Assembly (NCBI GenBank): GCA_965263065.1
Contig: CBDHGH010000003.1
Location: 1,426,001 to 1,490,000 of the forward strand
Source of the DNA: TK10-74A sp965263065
GTDB lineage: Bacteria; Chloroflexota; Dehalococcoidia; Bin125
Length of the DNA: 64,000 bases
Direction: 5' to 3'
The notes under the pieces: generated by a model
Seen by the model: the letters and a program-made list of their open reading frames with translations, nothing else
What the model was told of the DNA's origin: nothing
Database searches by the model: none
Made by a program: the position numbers and the translations under genes
In this document: positions 37,892 through 49,045 of the stretch, piece after piece
Position numbering within the stretch: position 1 is the stretch's first letter
Layout: each line of letters begins with the position of its first letter

Positions 37892-40800
37892 AGCAGCCGC
37901 CGCCGTGCGACTTCGACCACCCGGCGCACGACCTCGTCGAGATCCTCCTCGTCGCGGCCGTCGTTGCGCAGCAGCCGCTTGATGTCGCGCCGCATCTCCC
38001 GCTGGACGTCCAGATTCTCCCGCCAGTCGACGATCCCGCGATGCTCCTCCAGGATCGCGTCGATGTCGCGGGCGACATCCTTCAACCCCTCATCGAACGC
38101 GCCGCGGTACTCGGCCGCCTCCTCCCGCAGCACGTGGGGCCCGCCGCCGGCGACCTCCCCACCGGCAGCGCCCGACGCCAGGATGCCGTAGACCGCGAAC
38201 GACACCGGCGTCAGCCCCTGCTCGGCGGCGATCGCCTCCTCGCGGGCGATCTCGGCGCGGATGGGCATCATCCGTTTGCTGCCCTCGGCGGCGTCGATGA
38301 GGCGCGCGCGCAACTCGCGGATGATGCGCTCCAGCGCCTCCGACAGCCGCTCGTAAAACGCCGGGTTCTCCGCCAGCCGCTCCTTGATCTGCGCCCGCAG
38401 CGCGTGCTCCATCACCGACGCCCGCGCCTCGTCGTGGGGCAGCCGCGCGATCGTCTGCTCGAAGTTCTCATCCAGCACCGAGACCGGCGCCATCAGTTCG
38501 CGCACGCGCGCGTCGATCCGCGAGTCGAGCAGCTGCTTCACCTTCGCGCCGACGGCCGTCCAGTCGGTATCGGCGTGCTCGCGCAGGAATTGCGCCCGCG
38601 CGTACGACCGAATCACCGTGAGATCGCGCAGCCGGTCGAGGTAGGGCAGCGCCGCCGGGTCGGGCAGGAAGCGGTCCATCAGCGTCGAGAACTCCCGATA
38701 GTCGCGGTCGAACGCCTCGTACTGATCGGCCTTGTAGTCGCCCTCGGCGCCCGCGTCGGCGGCGAAGCGACGGACGCACGCCCAGGGGTCGGCGAGGTCG
38801 AGCCCGCGGAAGTGCGACTCGGCGCGGTCGGCGGCGGCCTGCATCACCGGACCGGGATCCTCGGGCAGCTCGGTCAGCGCCTCCTCGACATCGCCACGCT
38901 CGAAGATCGCCAGGGCGCTCTCCAACTCCCGCGACACGCCGTGGTAGTCGACCACGAGCCCATACTCCTTCTCGGTCGGCACGCCCTCCCGCGTGTGCGA
39001 GAACCGGCGGTTCACCCGCGCGATCGCCTGCAGCAGCGTGTGGTCCCGCATCGACCGATCGAGGTACAGCACCTGCTCGACGGGCGCGTCGAAGCCGGTG
39101 ATCAGCTTGTCGACCACCACCAGCACCTCGGGCTCGCCGTCCGGCTCGACGAACGACGCCACGACCTGCCCCTCGTCCAGCGACCGCGCCGCCTGGAACT
39201 CGGGCCCGTCGTTGTGATCCGTCGTGATGATCGGGTACGCCGACAGCCCAAACTGGCAGAGGTGCTCGGCGTAGCGCAGCGCCGCCGCCCGGCTCGGCGC
39301 GACGACCTGCGCCTTGAAGCCGTTGGGCTGCACCTTCTTCTTGTAGTGCTCCGCGATGTCCAGCGCGACCGCCTCAATGCGCTTCGCCGCCTGCGCGATC
39401 GTCTCCTTGTTCGCGTAGCGACGCCGGATCTCCGCCCGCGTCGCCTCCGGCTCGTCGCCGAACAACGCCTCGAACAGCCGGTCCAGCGTCTCCGGCCCCT
39501 CGACGTGCAGCTCCGGCAGCCGCGCTTCGTAGAAGATCGGCACCGTGGCGCCGTCCGCGACCGACTCCGGGATCGTGTACGAGTCGATCAACTCGCCGAA
39601 CGTGCCCAGCGTCGAGCGCCGGAAATCCTTGTCGATCGGCGTGCCCGTGAAGCCGATGAACGTCGCGTTGGGCAGCGCCGCCCGCATCTTCGCCGCCAGC
39701 AGGCCGTACTGCGTGCGGTGCGCCTCGTCGATCATCAGGACCACGTTGTCGGCGCCGTTGAGGGGCGCCGCCGCGCGCTCGCTCAGCGCCTCCTTGAACT
39801 TCTGGACCGTCGTCATCACCGTGCGACCGTTGCTCGTGCGCAGCAGGTCGCGCAGGTGGGCCGTGCTGTCGGCGTGCTCCGGGTTGGGGAAGCCGGTGCG
39901 CTCGAATGTCTGCGTGATCTGACGGTCCAGCTGCCGGCGGTCCGTCACGACGACGATCGTCGGGTTGCGCAGCGCCGGCGAGCGCCGCAGCTTCGTCGCC
40001 AGGTAGAGCATCGTCAGCGACTTGCCCGACCCCTGGGTGTGCCACACGACGCCGCCCCGCTCCGGCGGCGTGCGCCCGTCGAGGACCCGCGCGACGGCCT
40101 GGCGGGTGGCGCGGTACTGCTGATAGCGCGGCAGCTTCTTGACCAGCCGCCCGCGCTCCTGCTCGAAGACGACGAAGTCGCGCAGCACGTCGAGCAGCGT
40201 GGCCGGGTTGAGCAGCCCCGCGATCAGGCGCGCCTGCCCCTCCGGCGCGACGCCGAAGCGCCGCTCGAAGTCGGCCGCCGCAAACGGCTCGATCGACTTC
40301 CAGCCCACGTAGGCGTTCTCCGGCGCGCCCACGGCCGCGTAGGCGGCGTCGGCGCCGCAGTGCGCCACGCAGATCAGGTTGGTCTCGAACAGCGCCGGCG
40401 CGCCGGCGCCCTGCCACTCCGGCCCGGCCTCCTGGCAGCGACGCAGCTGCCGCACCGCCTTCGACTTCCAGACCTCCAGCAGCGACGGCGACTTCGCCTC
40501 CATCACGACCAGCGGGATGCCGTTGACGAACAGCACCAGGTCGGGGACCACGGCCCGCCGATCGTCGTCGCCGGCGCGCTCGGCGCCGCGGCGGATGCGG
40601 AACTGCGTCGTGACGACGTACTCGTTCAGCCCCACGCCCGGCGCCGGGTGGTCGAAGTCGAAGAAGCGGACGCTGGGCGTCTCCTGACGGCCGCCCCGAT
40701 CGACGGTCAGCGGCATGCCGTAGACCAGGTACTCGTGGATGCGCTGGTTGCGCGCCATGCCCGTGGCGTCGATGTGCTGCAGCGCGAAGACGACCCGCTG

Positions 40801-40998
40801 CGCCTGGTCGGCCGTCAGCCCCTCGTTGAGCCGCAGCAGCGCCGACGTCAGCCGCTCCGTCAGCAGCACCTCGCGCTCGTCGTCGCGCTCCGCCGACAAC
40901 TCCGCGCGCGGCACGTAGGTGTACCCCAGCCGCTCCAGCAGCTCCCGCGCCGGCCTCTCGGCGTGGTTGAGCTCGTTGAGGTCGTCGGGGGAGGTCAT
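37888..40998 (-). CDS. hsdR: Type I R-M restriction subunit HsdR (island locus)
   Basis: 1,036 residues. Endonuclease region VPDLVLFVNGIPLVVMEAKSP, Walker A HTQGSGKS (K326), DEAH in MIDEAHRTQYG, GFTGTPIDKD, and ARVNRRFSHTREG, with a helical C-terminus of about 350 residues. The ATG overlaps the stop of the HEPN gene upstream (ATGA) and the stop overlaps the metallopeptidase start, so the whole module is translationally linked. A near-identical copy of its first 64 codons lies at 21966. It should be the DNA-cleaving translocase of this R-M system. Confidence 0.94.
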   Translation of the reverse strand: MTSPDDLNELNHAERPARELLERLGYTYVPRAELSAERDDEREVLLTERLTSALLRLNEGLTADQAQRVVFALQHIDATGMARNQRIHEYLVYGMPLTVDRGGRQETPSVRFFDFDHPAPGVGLNEYVVTTQFRIRRGAERAGDDDRRAVVPDLVLFVNGIPLVVMEAKSPSLLEVWKSKAVRQLRRCQEAGPEWQGAGAPALFETNLICVAHCGADAAYAAVGAPENAYVGWKSIEPFAAADFERRFGVAPEGQARLIAGLLNPATLLDVLRDFVVFEQERGRLVKKLPRYQQYRATRQAVARVLDGRTPPERGGVVWHTQGSGKSLTMLYLATKLRRSPALRNPTIVVVTDRRQLDRQITQTFERTGFPNPEHADSTAHLRDLLRTSNGRTVMTTVQKFKEALSERAAAPLNGADNVVLMIDEAHRTQYGLLAAKMRAALPNATFIGFTGTPIDKDFRRSTLGTFGELIDSYTIPESVADGATVPIFYEARLPELHVEGPETLDRLFEALFGDEPEATRAEIRRRYANKETIAQAAKRIEAVALDIAEHYKKKVQPNGFKAQVVAPSRAAALRYAEHLCQFGLSAYPIITTDHNDGPEFQAARSLDEGQVVASFVEPDGEPEVLVVVDKLITGFDAPVEQVLYLDRSMRDHTLLQAIARVNRRFSHTREGVPTEKEYGLVVDYHGVSRELESALAIFERGDVEEALTELPEDPGPVMQAAADRAESHFRGLDLADPWACVRRFAADAGAEGDYKADQYEAFDRDYREFSTLMDRFLPDPAALPYLDRLRDLTVIRSYARAQFLREHADTDWTAVGAKVKQLLDSRIDARVRELMAPVSVLDENFEQTIARLPHDEARASVMEHALRAQIKERLAENPAFYERLSEALERIIRELRARLIDAAEGSKRMMPIRAEIAREEAIAAEQGLTPVSFAVYGILASGAAGGEVAGGGPHVLREEAAEYRGAFDEGLKDVARDIDAILEEHRGIVDWRENLDVQREMRRDIKRLLRNDGRDEEDLDEVVRRVVEVARRRLL

Positions 40999-41936
40999 GC
41001 GGTACCTGTCGGGAAGCTGCGATCAATCGCTTGAGTGAGTCTCGCCGCCGCGTCTATTCCGCTCAGCAGGTCAGATTCGGGCAACGGCAGGAGTCGGCCC
41101 CGGAGCGATGCGGAGCCCGGTATCCGTGCGATGAATCGATCGTCCACAACGCCTGCGTTGTGCTCGTACACATGCCGAGCCTGGAAGAACCAGTTCAGCC
41201 GCGCTGCCTCGTCAGGGGACAAGATGGTGTTGATCGCTGGGAGGCCAGCGCGTTGTAGCTCGGCGTCGAGGGCGTCCAAGTCTTGGAAGAGGTTCGTCTT
41301 CGCTTTCGGGCGGAGGCGGTCCGGGTACTTGGCCCGGAGTGCCTTCCCGTACGAGTCGAACGCGGCGACGGTGTCACGCAGGGCGTCGCGAGGGAACTGT
41401 CCACGGAGCGCGTTGTCGATATCGGGGTCGTCGCAATGCTGTACACGCTTTCGCGCGACTTCAAGCGACGCAAGGCAGGTAGTGAGCGCGTTCAAGCGCT
41501 GACAAGCTGGGCACGAAGCGAACACTCCGTACACCGCGAACTCAAGCGTGCAGGTATCGCAGCAGACCCGCGTTTCGAGCAGCCGTTCGGAGTACGGCCT
41601 CGGGATGGGCCGTCCCCCCTTAACGTCGATCCTGAGTTCGATCGGTCCACCGCGCTGCGCGCGGTTGAACCGCTCTGCGCTCCGACGAAGACCGGCGAAC
41701 GCCCAGTCGTTGACCTGAGCCTCGACGACGTCCAGCGCGTACTGCTCCTGCTCGGGTGTCGCGAATTCCTGCGAGTCCGCCGGTGCCTCACAGTATGGAC
41801 AGGCCTCAACCTCGACGGATCCGCCGGACTCGGGGTTTACCTTGAAGTAGCGACCGCATGTGTCTGCGGGGCACTGGCGCCCGAGCATTCCTTCCTGGTC
41901 AAGCGGCAGAGTCACTTGGATTTCCCGGTCCATCAT
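40995..41936 (-). CDS. Zinc-ribbon protein with C-terminal HEPN-like motif, between hsdS and hsdR
   Basis: 313 residues, not recognised as a named family. Two cysteine clusters suggest zinc ribbons: C22, C27, C46, C49 and C126, C129, C142, C145. The C-terminal helical half carries RHVYEHNAGVVDDRF, which gives the HEPN nuclease signature R-x4-H (R254, H259). HEPN proteins are metal-independent RNases common in toxins and defence. Both ends overlap neighbours by ATGA junctions (hsdS stop at 41933, hsdR start at 40998). In PrrC-type loci an anticodon nuclease of HEPN type sits at exactly this place between hsdS and hsdR, but PrrC has an ABC ATPase domain and this protein does not. An RNase effector guarding the R-M complex is an inference. 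Confidence 0.72.
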   Translation of the reverse strand: MMDREIQVTLPLDQEGMLGRQCPADTCGRYFKVNPESGGSVEVEACPYCEAPADSQEFATPEQEQYALDVVEAQVNDWAFAGLRRSAERFNRAQRGGPIELRIDVKGGRPIPRPYSERLLETRVCCDTCTLEFAVYGVFASCPACQRLNALTTCLASLEVARKRVQHCDDPDIDNALRGQFPRDALRDTVAAFDSYGKALRAKYPDRLRPKAKTNLFQDLDALDAELQRAGLPAINTILSPDEAARLNWFFQARHVYEHNAGVVDDRFIARIPGSASLRGRLLPLPESDLLSGIDAAARLTQAIDRSFPTGTA

Positions 41937-43210
41937 GCTGGCATTGCTTTCGTAGTACGCACCCGACCCGACAGCAGCGCCTCCGACGCCGACGCCTTCA
42001 CCGACCGTAGCACATCTGTTCCCCGGCGCGACTCCTCAAGCGACGCGTCTACGCCGTCGAGCGCCGTGCTGATCGCCTCCTGCTCTCCCAGCGGGGGCAG
42101 CGCGACCGGGAGAGACGAGTACTCGGCCGCGTTGATGTTCGGCTGGGCGCCCGCGCGCAGCATTGACGCCACCCAACGCCGGTAGAAGTCCGAGCGAGTC
42201 CAAAGCTCCAGGAACTCGGGCAAGGCAGCGTCAGACAGAGCCCGAAAGCGGATCAAATACCCCGCGTAAACGCACGCGCCGTCCGACTGCCGGTGCAGGT
42301 ACGTCTTGCCGACGGTTGCCCCGCTCCGCGCGAACAGCAGATCGCCCGGACCGAGTTCGTAACCGTCAACCTCGGAGGGGTCGGCTGATCTGGCGTCACC
42401 GGGCCGGAGACGGCCATCGTCGGTGATGTCGGTGATGCGGACATAGCGCGGGAGACTGGCATCGAATGGACGTGCCGGAGCCCCGGCGCCGTACTCGGGG
42501 CGCTCGCACACCTCCCCCAACCGGGCGACCTCCCAGCACGCCGGTACGACCCCCAGACCCCGCACGTCGCGCCACTCCGAGTGCCAGCCCGGGACCCCCC
42601 GCGACAGCAGCTCGTGCAGCAGCGACCGCCGCAGCTCCTCCGTCGCCGCGATCACCGCCTCCGACCGCTCAATCGCGTCATCGATCGCGTCCAGCACCGC
42701 CGCGATCCCCCGCTGCTCGGCCAGCGGCGGGAGGAGGATCGGGAGAGATCCGTATTCAGCCGCATTGATGTTCGGTTGCGCTCCTGCGTGCAATACCGAT
42801 TGAACCCAGCGGTGGTATGCAGGGGAGTGTGTGTGGAGGTCTACGAATCTCGGCAGCGCAACCTCCGGGTTTGGACGGAATCGAATGAGATACCCGGCAA
42901 AGACACAGGGGCCGTCCTCAGGCTGGTAGAGGTACGTCCGCCCGACGCTGCCACTTCTGGCGAAGAGCAAGTCGCCAGCATGCAGTTCATAGCCCTGGAC
43001 CCTCTCTGGATCCGCCGACCGCGGGTCGTCGGCCCGAAGCCGGCCAGCATCGGAAATGTCGGTGATGCGGACGTAGCGGGGAAGATCTGGATCGAACGGA
43101 CGCGCGGGCGCGCTTGCGCCGTACCGGGCCCCGTCGCACACATCCCGCAGGCGCACGACCCGCCAGCCGTCGGGGACCGCCAGTTGGGTCGCATCCCTAG
43201 GCATCGGCAT
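41933..43210 (-). CDS. hsdS: Type I R-M specificity subunit HsdS with near-duplicate recognition domains
   Basis: 425 residues. The two halves are unusually alike: each target-recognition domain has YGA(S/G)APARPFD, LPRYVRITDI, LRxxDxRSADP, DLLFARSG, AGYLIRFR and AGAQPNINAAEY, followed by a PPLxEQ spacer. Most HsdS proteins have two different recognition domains. Near-identity here predicts a two-fold symmetric split target. The ATG at 43210 overlaps the hsdM stop at 43197 by several bases; a second ATG at 43204 is possible. The stop overlaps the HEPN gene start. Confidence 0.92.
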   Translation of the reverse strand: MPMPRDATQLAVPDGWRVVRLRDVCDGARYGASAPARPFDPDLPRYVRITDISDAGRLRADDPRSADPERVQGYELHAGDLLFARSGSVGRTYLYQPEDGPCVFAGYLIRFRPNPEVALPRFVDLHTHSPAYHRWVQSVLHAGAQPNINAAEYGSLPILLPPLAEQRGIAAVLDAIDDAIERSEAVIAATEELRRSLLHELLSRGVPGWHSEWRDVRGLGVVPACWEVARLGEVCERPEYGAGAPARPFDASLPRYVRITDITDDGRLRPGDARSADPSEVDGYELGPGDLLFARSGATVGKTYLHRQSDGACVYAGYLIRFRALSDAALPEFLELWTRSDFYRRWVASMLRAGAQPNINAAEYSSLPVALPPLGEQEAISTALDGVDASLEESRRGTDVLRSVKASASEALLSGRVRTTKAMPA

Positions 43211-44732
43211 AGCCCAGCTCCGACAGCAGGGCGTCCATGTGCGCCGCCGCCGCGTCGCGCCGGCGCTCCGCCTCGCGCAGCCGCGCCAGCGCCTCCTCGA
43301 CGCTGGGGACCTCCTCGTGCTCCGTCGTGTCGACGTAGCGCGAGATGTTGAGGTTGAAGTCGTTGGCGCGGATCTCCTCCAGGCCGGCCACGTGCGCGAA
43401 GCGCTCGGCCTCCTCGAAGGCGCCGAACGCCTCCACGATCGTCGTTACGTGCTCGCGGTCGAGGTGGTTCTGCGCCTTGCCTTGGCGGAAGTAGCCCGGC
43501 TGCGCGGCGTCGATGAACAGCACCTTGCGCTTCCGCTCGGGCCGCTTGTCCCTGTTCAGCACGCAGATCGCGACGGGGATGCTCGCCCCGTAGAACAGGT
43601 TGGGCGCCAGGCCGATCACCGCCTCGAACAGGTCGGCCTCCACGATGCCGCGGCGGATCGTCCCCTCGGCGCCGCCGCGGAAGAGGATGCCGTGCGGCAT
43701 CACGACGCCCACCATGCCGCCGGGCTTGGTGACGGCGATCATGTGCTGCAGGAAGGCCAGGTCGCCCTTCGTCTTGGGCGGGATGGCGCCGTAGCGGTCG
43801 AAGCGGCGATGCGGGTCGGTGGGCGCGAAGTCGCGCCCCCACTCCTTGAGGCTGAACGGCGGATTGGCGATCACGCGGTCGTAGGCCTGCAGCCGGCCGC
43901 GGGCGTCGCGCAGGCGCGGCTCCGCGATCACGTCGCCGCCCTCGTACAGCGCCGAGCGCAGCCCGTGCAGCAGCAGGTTGAGCTTGCCGATGGCCAGCGT
44001 GCCCAGGTTGCGCTCCTGCCCGTGCAGCACCAGGTTGCGCGGATTCCCGCCCTGCTCCGCGACGTACTGCGCCGCGTAGATCAGCATCCCCGCCGACCCC
44101 GCCGTCGGGTCGCAGATGCGCATGCCCTCGGTCGGCGCGAGCAGCTCCACGATCAGCCGCACCACCGAGCGCGGCGTGTAGAACTCGCCGCCCTTCTTGC
44201 CGGCGTCGTCGGCGAACTGCCGGATCAGGTACTCGTAGGAGTCGCCCAGCACGTTCGTCGCGCCCTGCTCGCCGTCGGGCGTCAGGTTCGCATCGCGCAG
44301 GTCGAGGGCGCCGAAGTGCTTGAGCAGGCTGTTGATGATGCCGTCGCGGCTGGCCGGGCTGCCCAGCTTCGTCTCGTCGTTCCAGTTCGTGTTGCGCAGC
44401 ACGCCGTCGAGGCGGGGCGCGTTCTCCTCCTCGATGCGCGCGCTGGCCCGGTTGACCACCTCGCCCAGGTTCATCGACTCGCGCACGATCGCGTCCCAGC
44501 GCGCCTCGGGCGGCACGAAGAACTCGTGCTCGTCGCGGTCGTGCTCGGCCACGGCGCGCGACACGCCGGCCGCCGCCGCGCTCTCGACCTCCTCGGCGAA
44601 GCGGTCCGAGAGCCGCTTCAGGAAGAGCATCGAGAAGATGTAGTTCTTGTAGTCGCTGGAGTCGATCTGGCCGCGCAGGATGTCGGCGGCGCGCCACAGC
44701 GTCGATTCGAGCTCCGTCGTGGTCAGCGGCAT
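43197..44732 (-). CDS. hsdM: Type I R-M methyltransferase subunit HsdM (island locus)
   Basis: 511 residues from the ATG at 44732 (MPLTTTELESTLWRA) with a strong GGAGGAGG site. SAM motif ICDPTAGSAGM, catalytic NPPF (VIANPPFSLKEWG), and a C-terminal coiled tail (LARLREAERRRDAAAAHMDALLSELG) for HsdS binding. The frame is open further upstream but that part encodes a scrap of another hsdM and nonsense. First gene of the five-gene minus-strand module. Its leader and first 50 codons are copied at 6308-6573. Confidence 0.94.
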   Translation of the reverse strand: MPLTTTELESTLWRAADILRGQIDSSDYKNYIFSMLFLKRLSDRFAEEVESAAAAGVSRAVAEHDRDEHEFFVPPEARWDAIVRESMNLGEVVNRASARIEEENAPRLDGVLRNTNWNDETKLGSPASRDGIINSLLKHFGALDLRDANLTPDGEQGATNVLGDSYEYLIRQFADDAGKKGGEFYTPRSVVRLIVELLAPTEGMRICDPTAGSAGMLIYAAQYVAEQGGNPRNLVLHGQERNLGTLAIGKLNLLLHGLRSALYEGGDVIAEPRLRDARGRLQAYDRVIANPPFSLKEWGRDFAPTDPHRRFDRYGAIPPKTKGDLAFLQHMIAVTKPGGMVGVVMPHGILFRGGAEGTIRRGIVEADLFEAVIGLAPNLFYGASIPVAICVLNRDKRPERKRKVLFIDAAQPGYFRQGKAQNHLDREHVTTIVEAFGAFEEAERFAHVAGLEEIRANDFNLNISRYVDTTEHEEVPSVEEALARLREAERRRDAAAAHMDALLSELGYADA

Positions 44733-44842
44733 CGCGTCCTCCTCCGGGCGGCCGGCGCCGCGATCCTGGCAATGATGGCATCCCGCGGGGCGTCGTGCCG
44801 GACCCGGGAGGGAAGTCCGCCGCCGGGTCCCCAGTGCAGAAG

Positions 44843-44904
44843 GCGCCGTTGCGGCGGCCGCGCGAGAGGAACCAGAGGCAGGCGGGGATCTGGGTCGAGC
44901 GGAA
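44843..44904 (-). repeat. 62-bp scrap of another hsdM (identical to 20781-20842)
   Basis: On the minus strand these 62 bases, encoding RSTQIPACLWFLSRGRRNGA, are identical to codons in the C-terminal half of the hsdM at 19671-21005. The scrap lies in the 309-base divergent gap between hsdM (44732) and the helicase gene (45042), directly next to the end of the block duplicated at 6308. The rest of the gap must hold both promoters; no clear hexamers were assigned. Confidence 0.85.
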
Positions 44905-45041
44905 CCGCCGGCCCGACTCGCCACCTGTTGGGACCATCCTTCGGGGTCAGCTGGCGTCCACCTGGTGGCCGGACTGGGCGTGCAGTCGTCTGCGGGCGAG
45001 TACCGTTCTTGCAGGCTTCCGATGGGACATGGGGGTGTGGA

Positions 45042-48617
<3,576 letters not shown>

Positions 48618-48655
48618 CGGCGAGGCGAGCACGCCCCTGCACGGAGGAGTGAACC

Positions 48656-49045
48656 ATGGGAGCAACGTACGTCACCGTTACCATTCGGAACCCTGCGGCG
48701 CGGGAGCGCGCCTGGGAGGGGCTCTTCCTCGTGGACACCGGGGCCACGGACAGCCTCGTGCCGCGACAGCACCTCGAAGCGATCGGTCTGGAACCGCGGG
48801 GGAGCCGTGTCTATGAACTGGCTGATGGCAGCGAGATCCGGCCCGACGTGGCCGGCGCGGACATCGAGTTCATGGGCGAGTACGTTGGGACGACCGTGAT
48901 CTTCGGCGACGACGACGCCGAGCCGTTGCTGGGTGTCACGGCGCTGGAGTCGGTCGGCATTGAGGTGGACCCGCGCAACCAGCAACTGAAGCGGCTGCCC
49001 GCCGTGCGGCTCAAGCGTCTCGGCGGCGAGCCGTCGCCGTCGTGA
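48656..49045 (+). CDS. Retropepsin-like (clan AA) aspartic protease
   Basis: 129 residues. FLVDTGATDSLVP carries the single-domain aspartic protease triad D27-T28-G29, and LLGVTALESVGIEVDP is the hydrophobic G-containing strand near the end of retropepsin folds. Such enzymes act as dimers. No signal or membrane segment is seen, so it is cytoplasmic. It starts 38 bases after the helicase stop (AGGAGTGAACC site) and its stop overlaps the GTG of the next gene (GTGA). A protease within this kind of operon could cleave a partner to release an effector; this is inference. Confidence 0.85.
   Translation: MGATYVTVTIRNPAARERAWEGLFLVDTGATDSLVPRQHLEAIGLEPRGSRVYELADGSEIRPDVAGADIEFMGEYVGTTVIFGDDDAEPLLGVTALESVGIEVDPRNQQLKRLPAVRLKRLGGEPSPS

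Noticed and set aside
38041..41034. Long plus-strand frame opposite hsdR, and a similar one at 26483-29809
   Set aside because: GC-rich shadow frames with Arg/Leu/Val-rich composition and no motifs, antisense to clear HsdR proteins.
37112..44732. A true prrC anticodon-nuclease gene
   Set aside because: Gene order matches, but the protein lacks the ABC ATPase domain and is not alignable to PrrC by eye beyond the HEPN motif.
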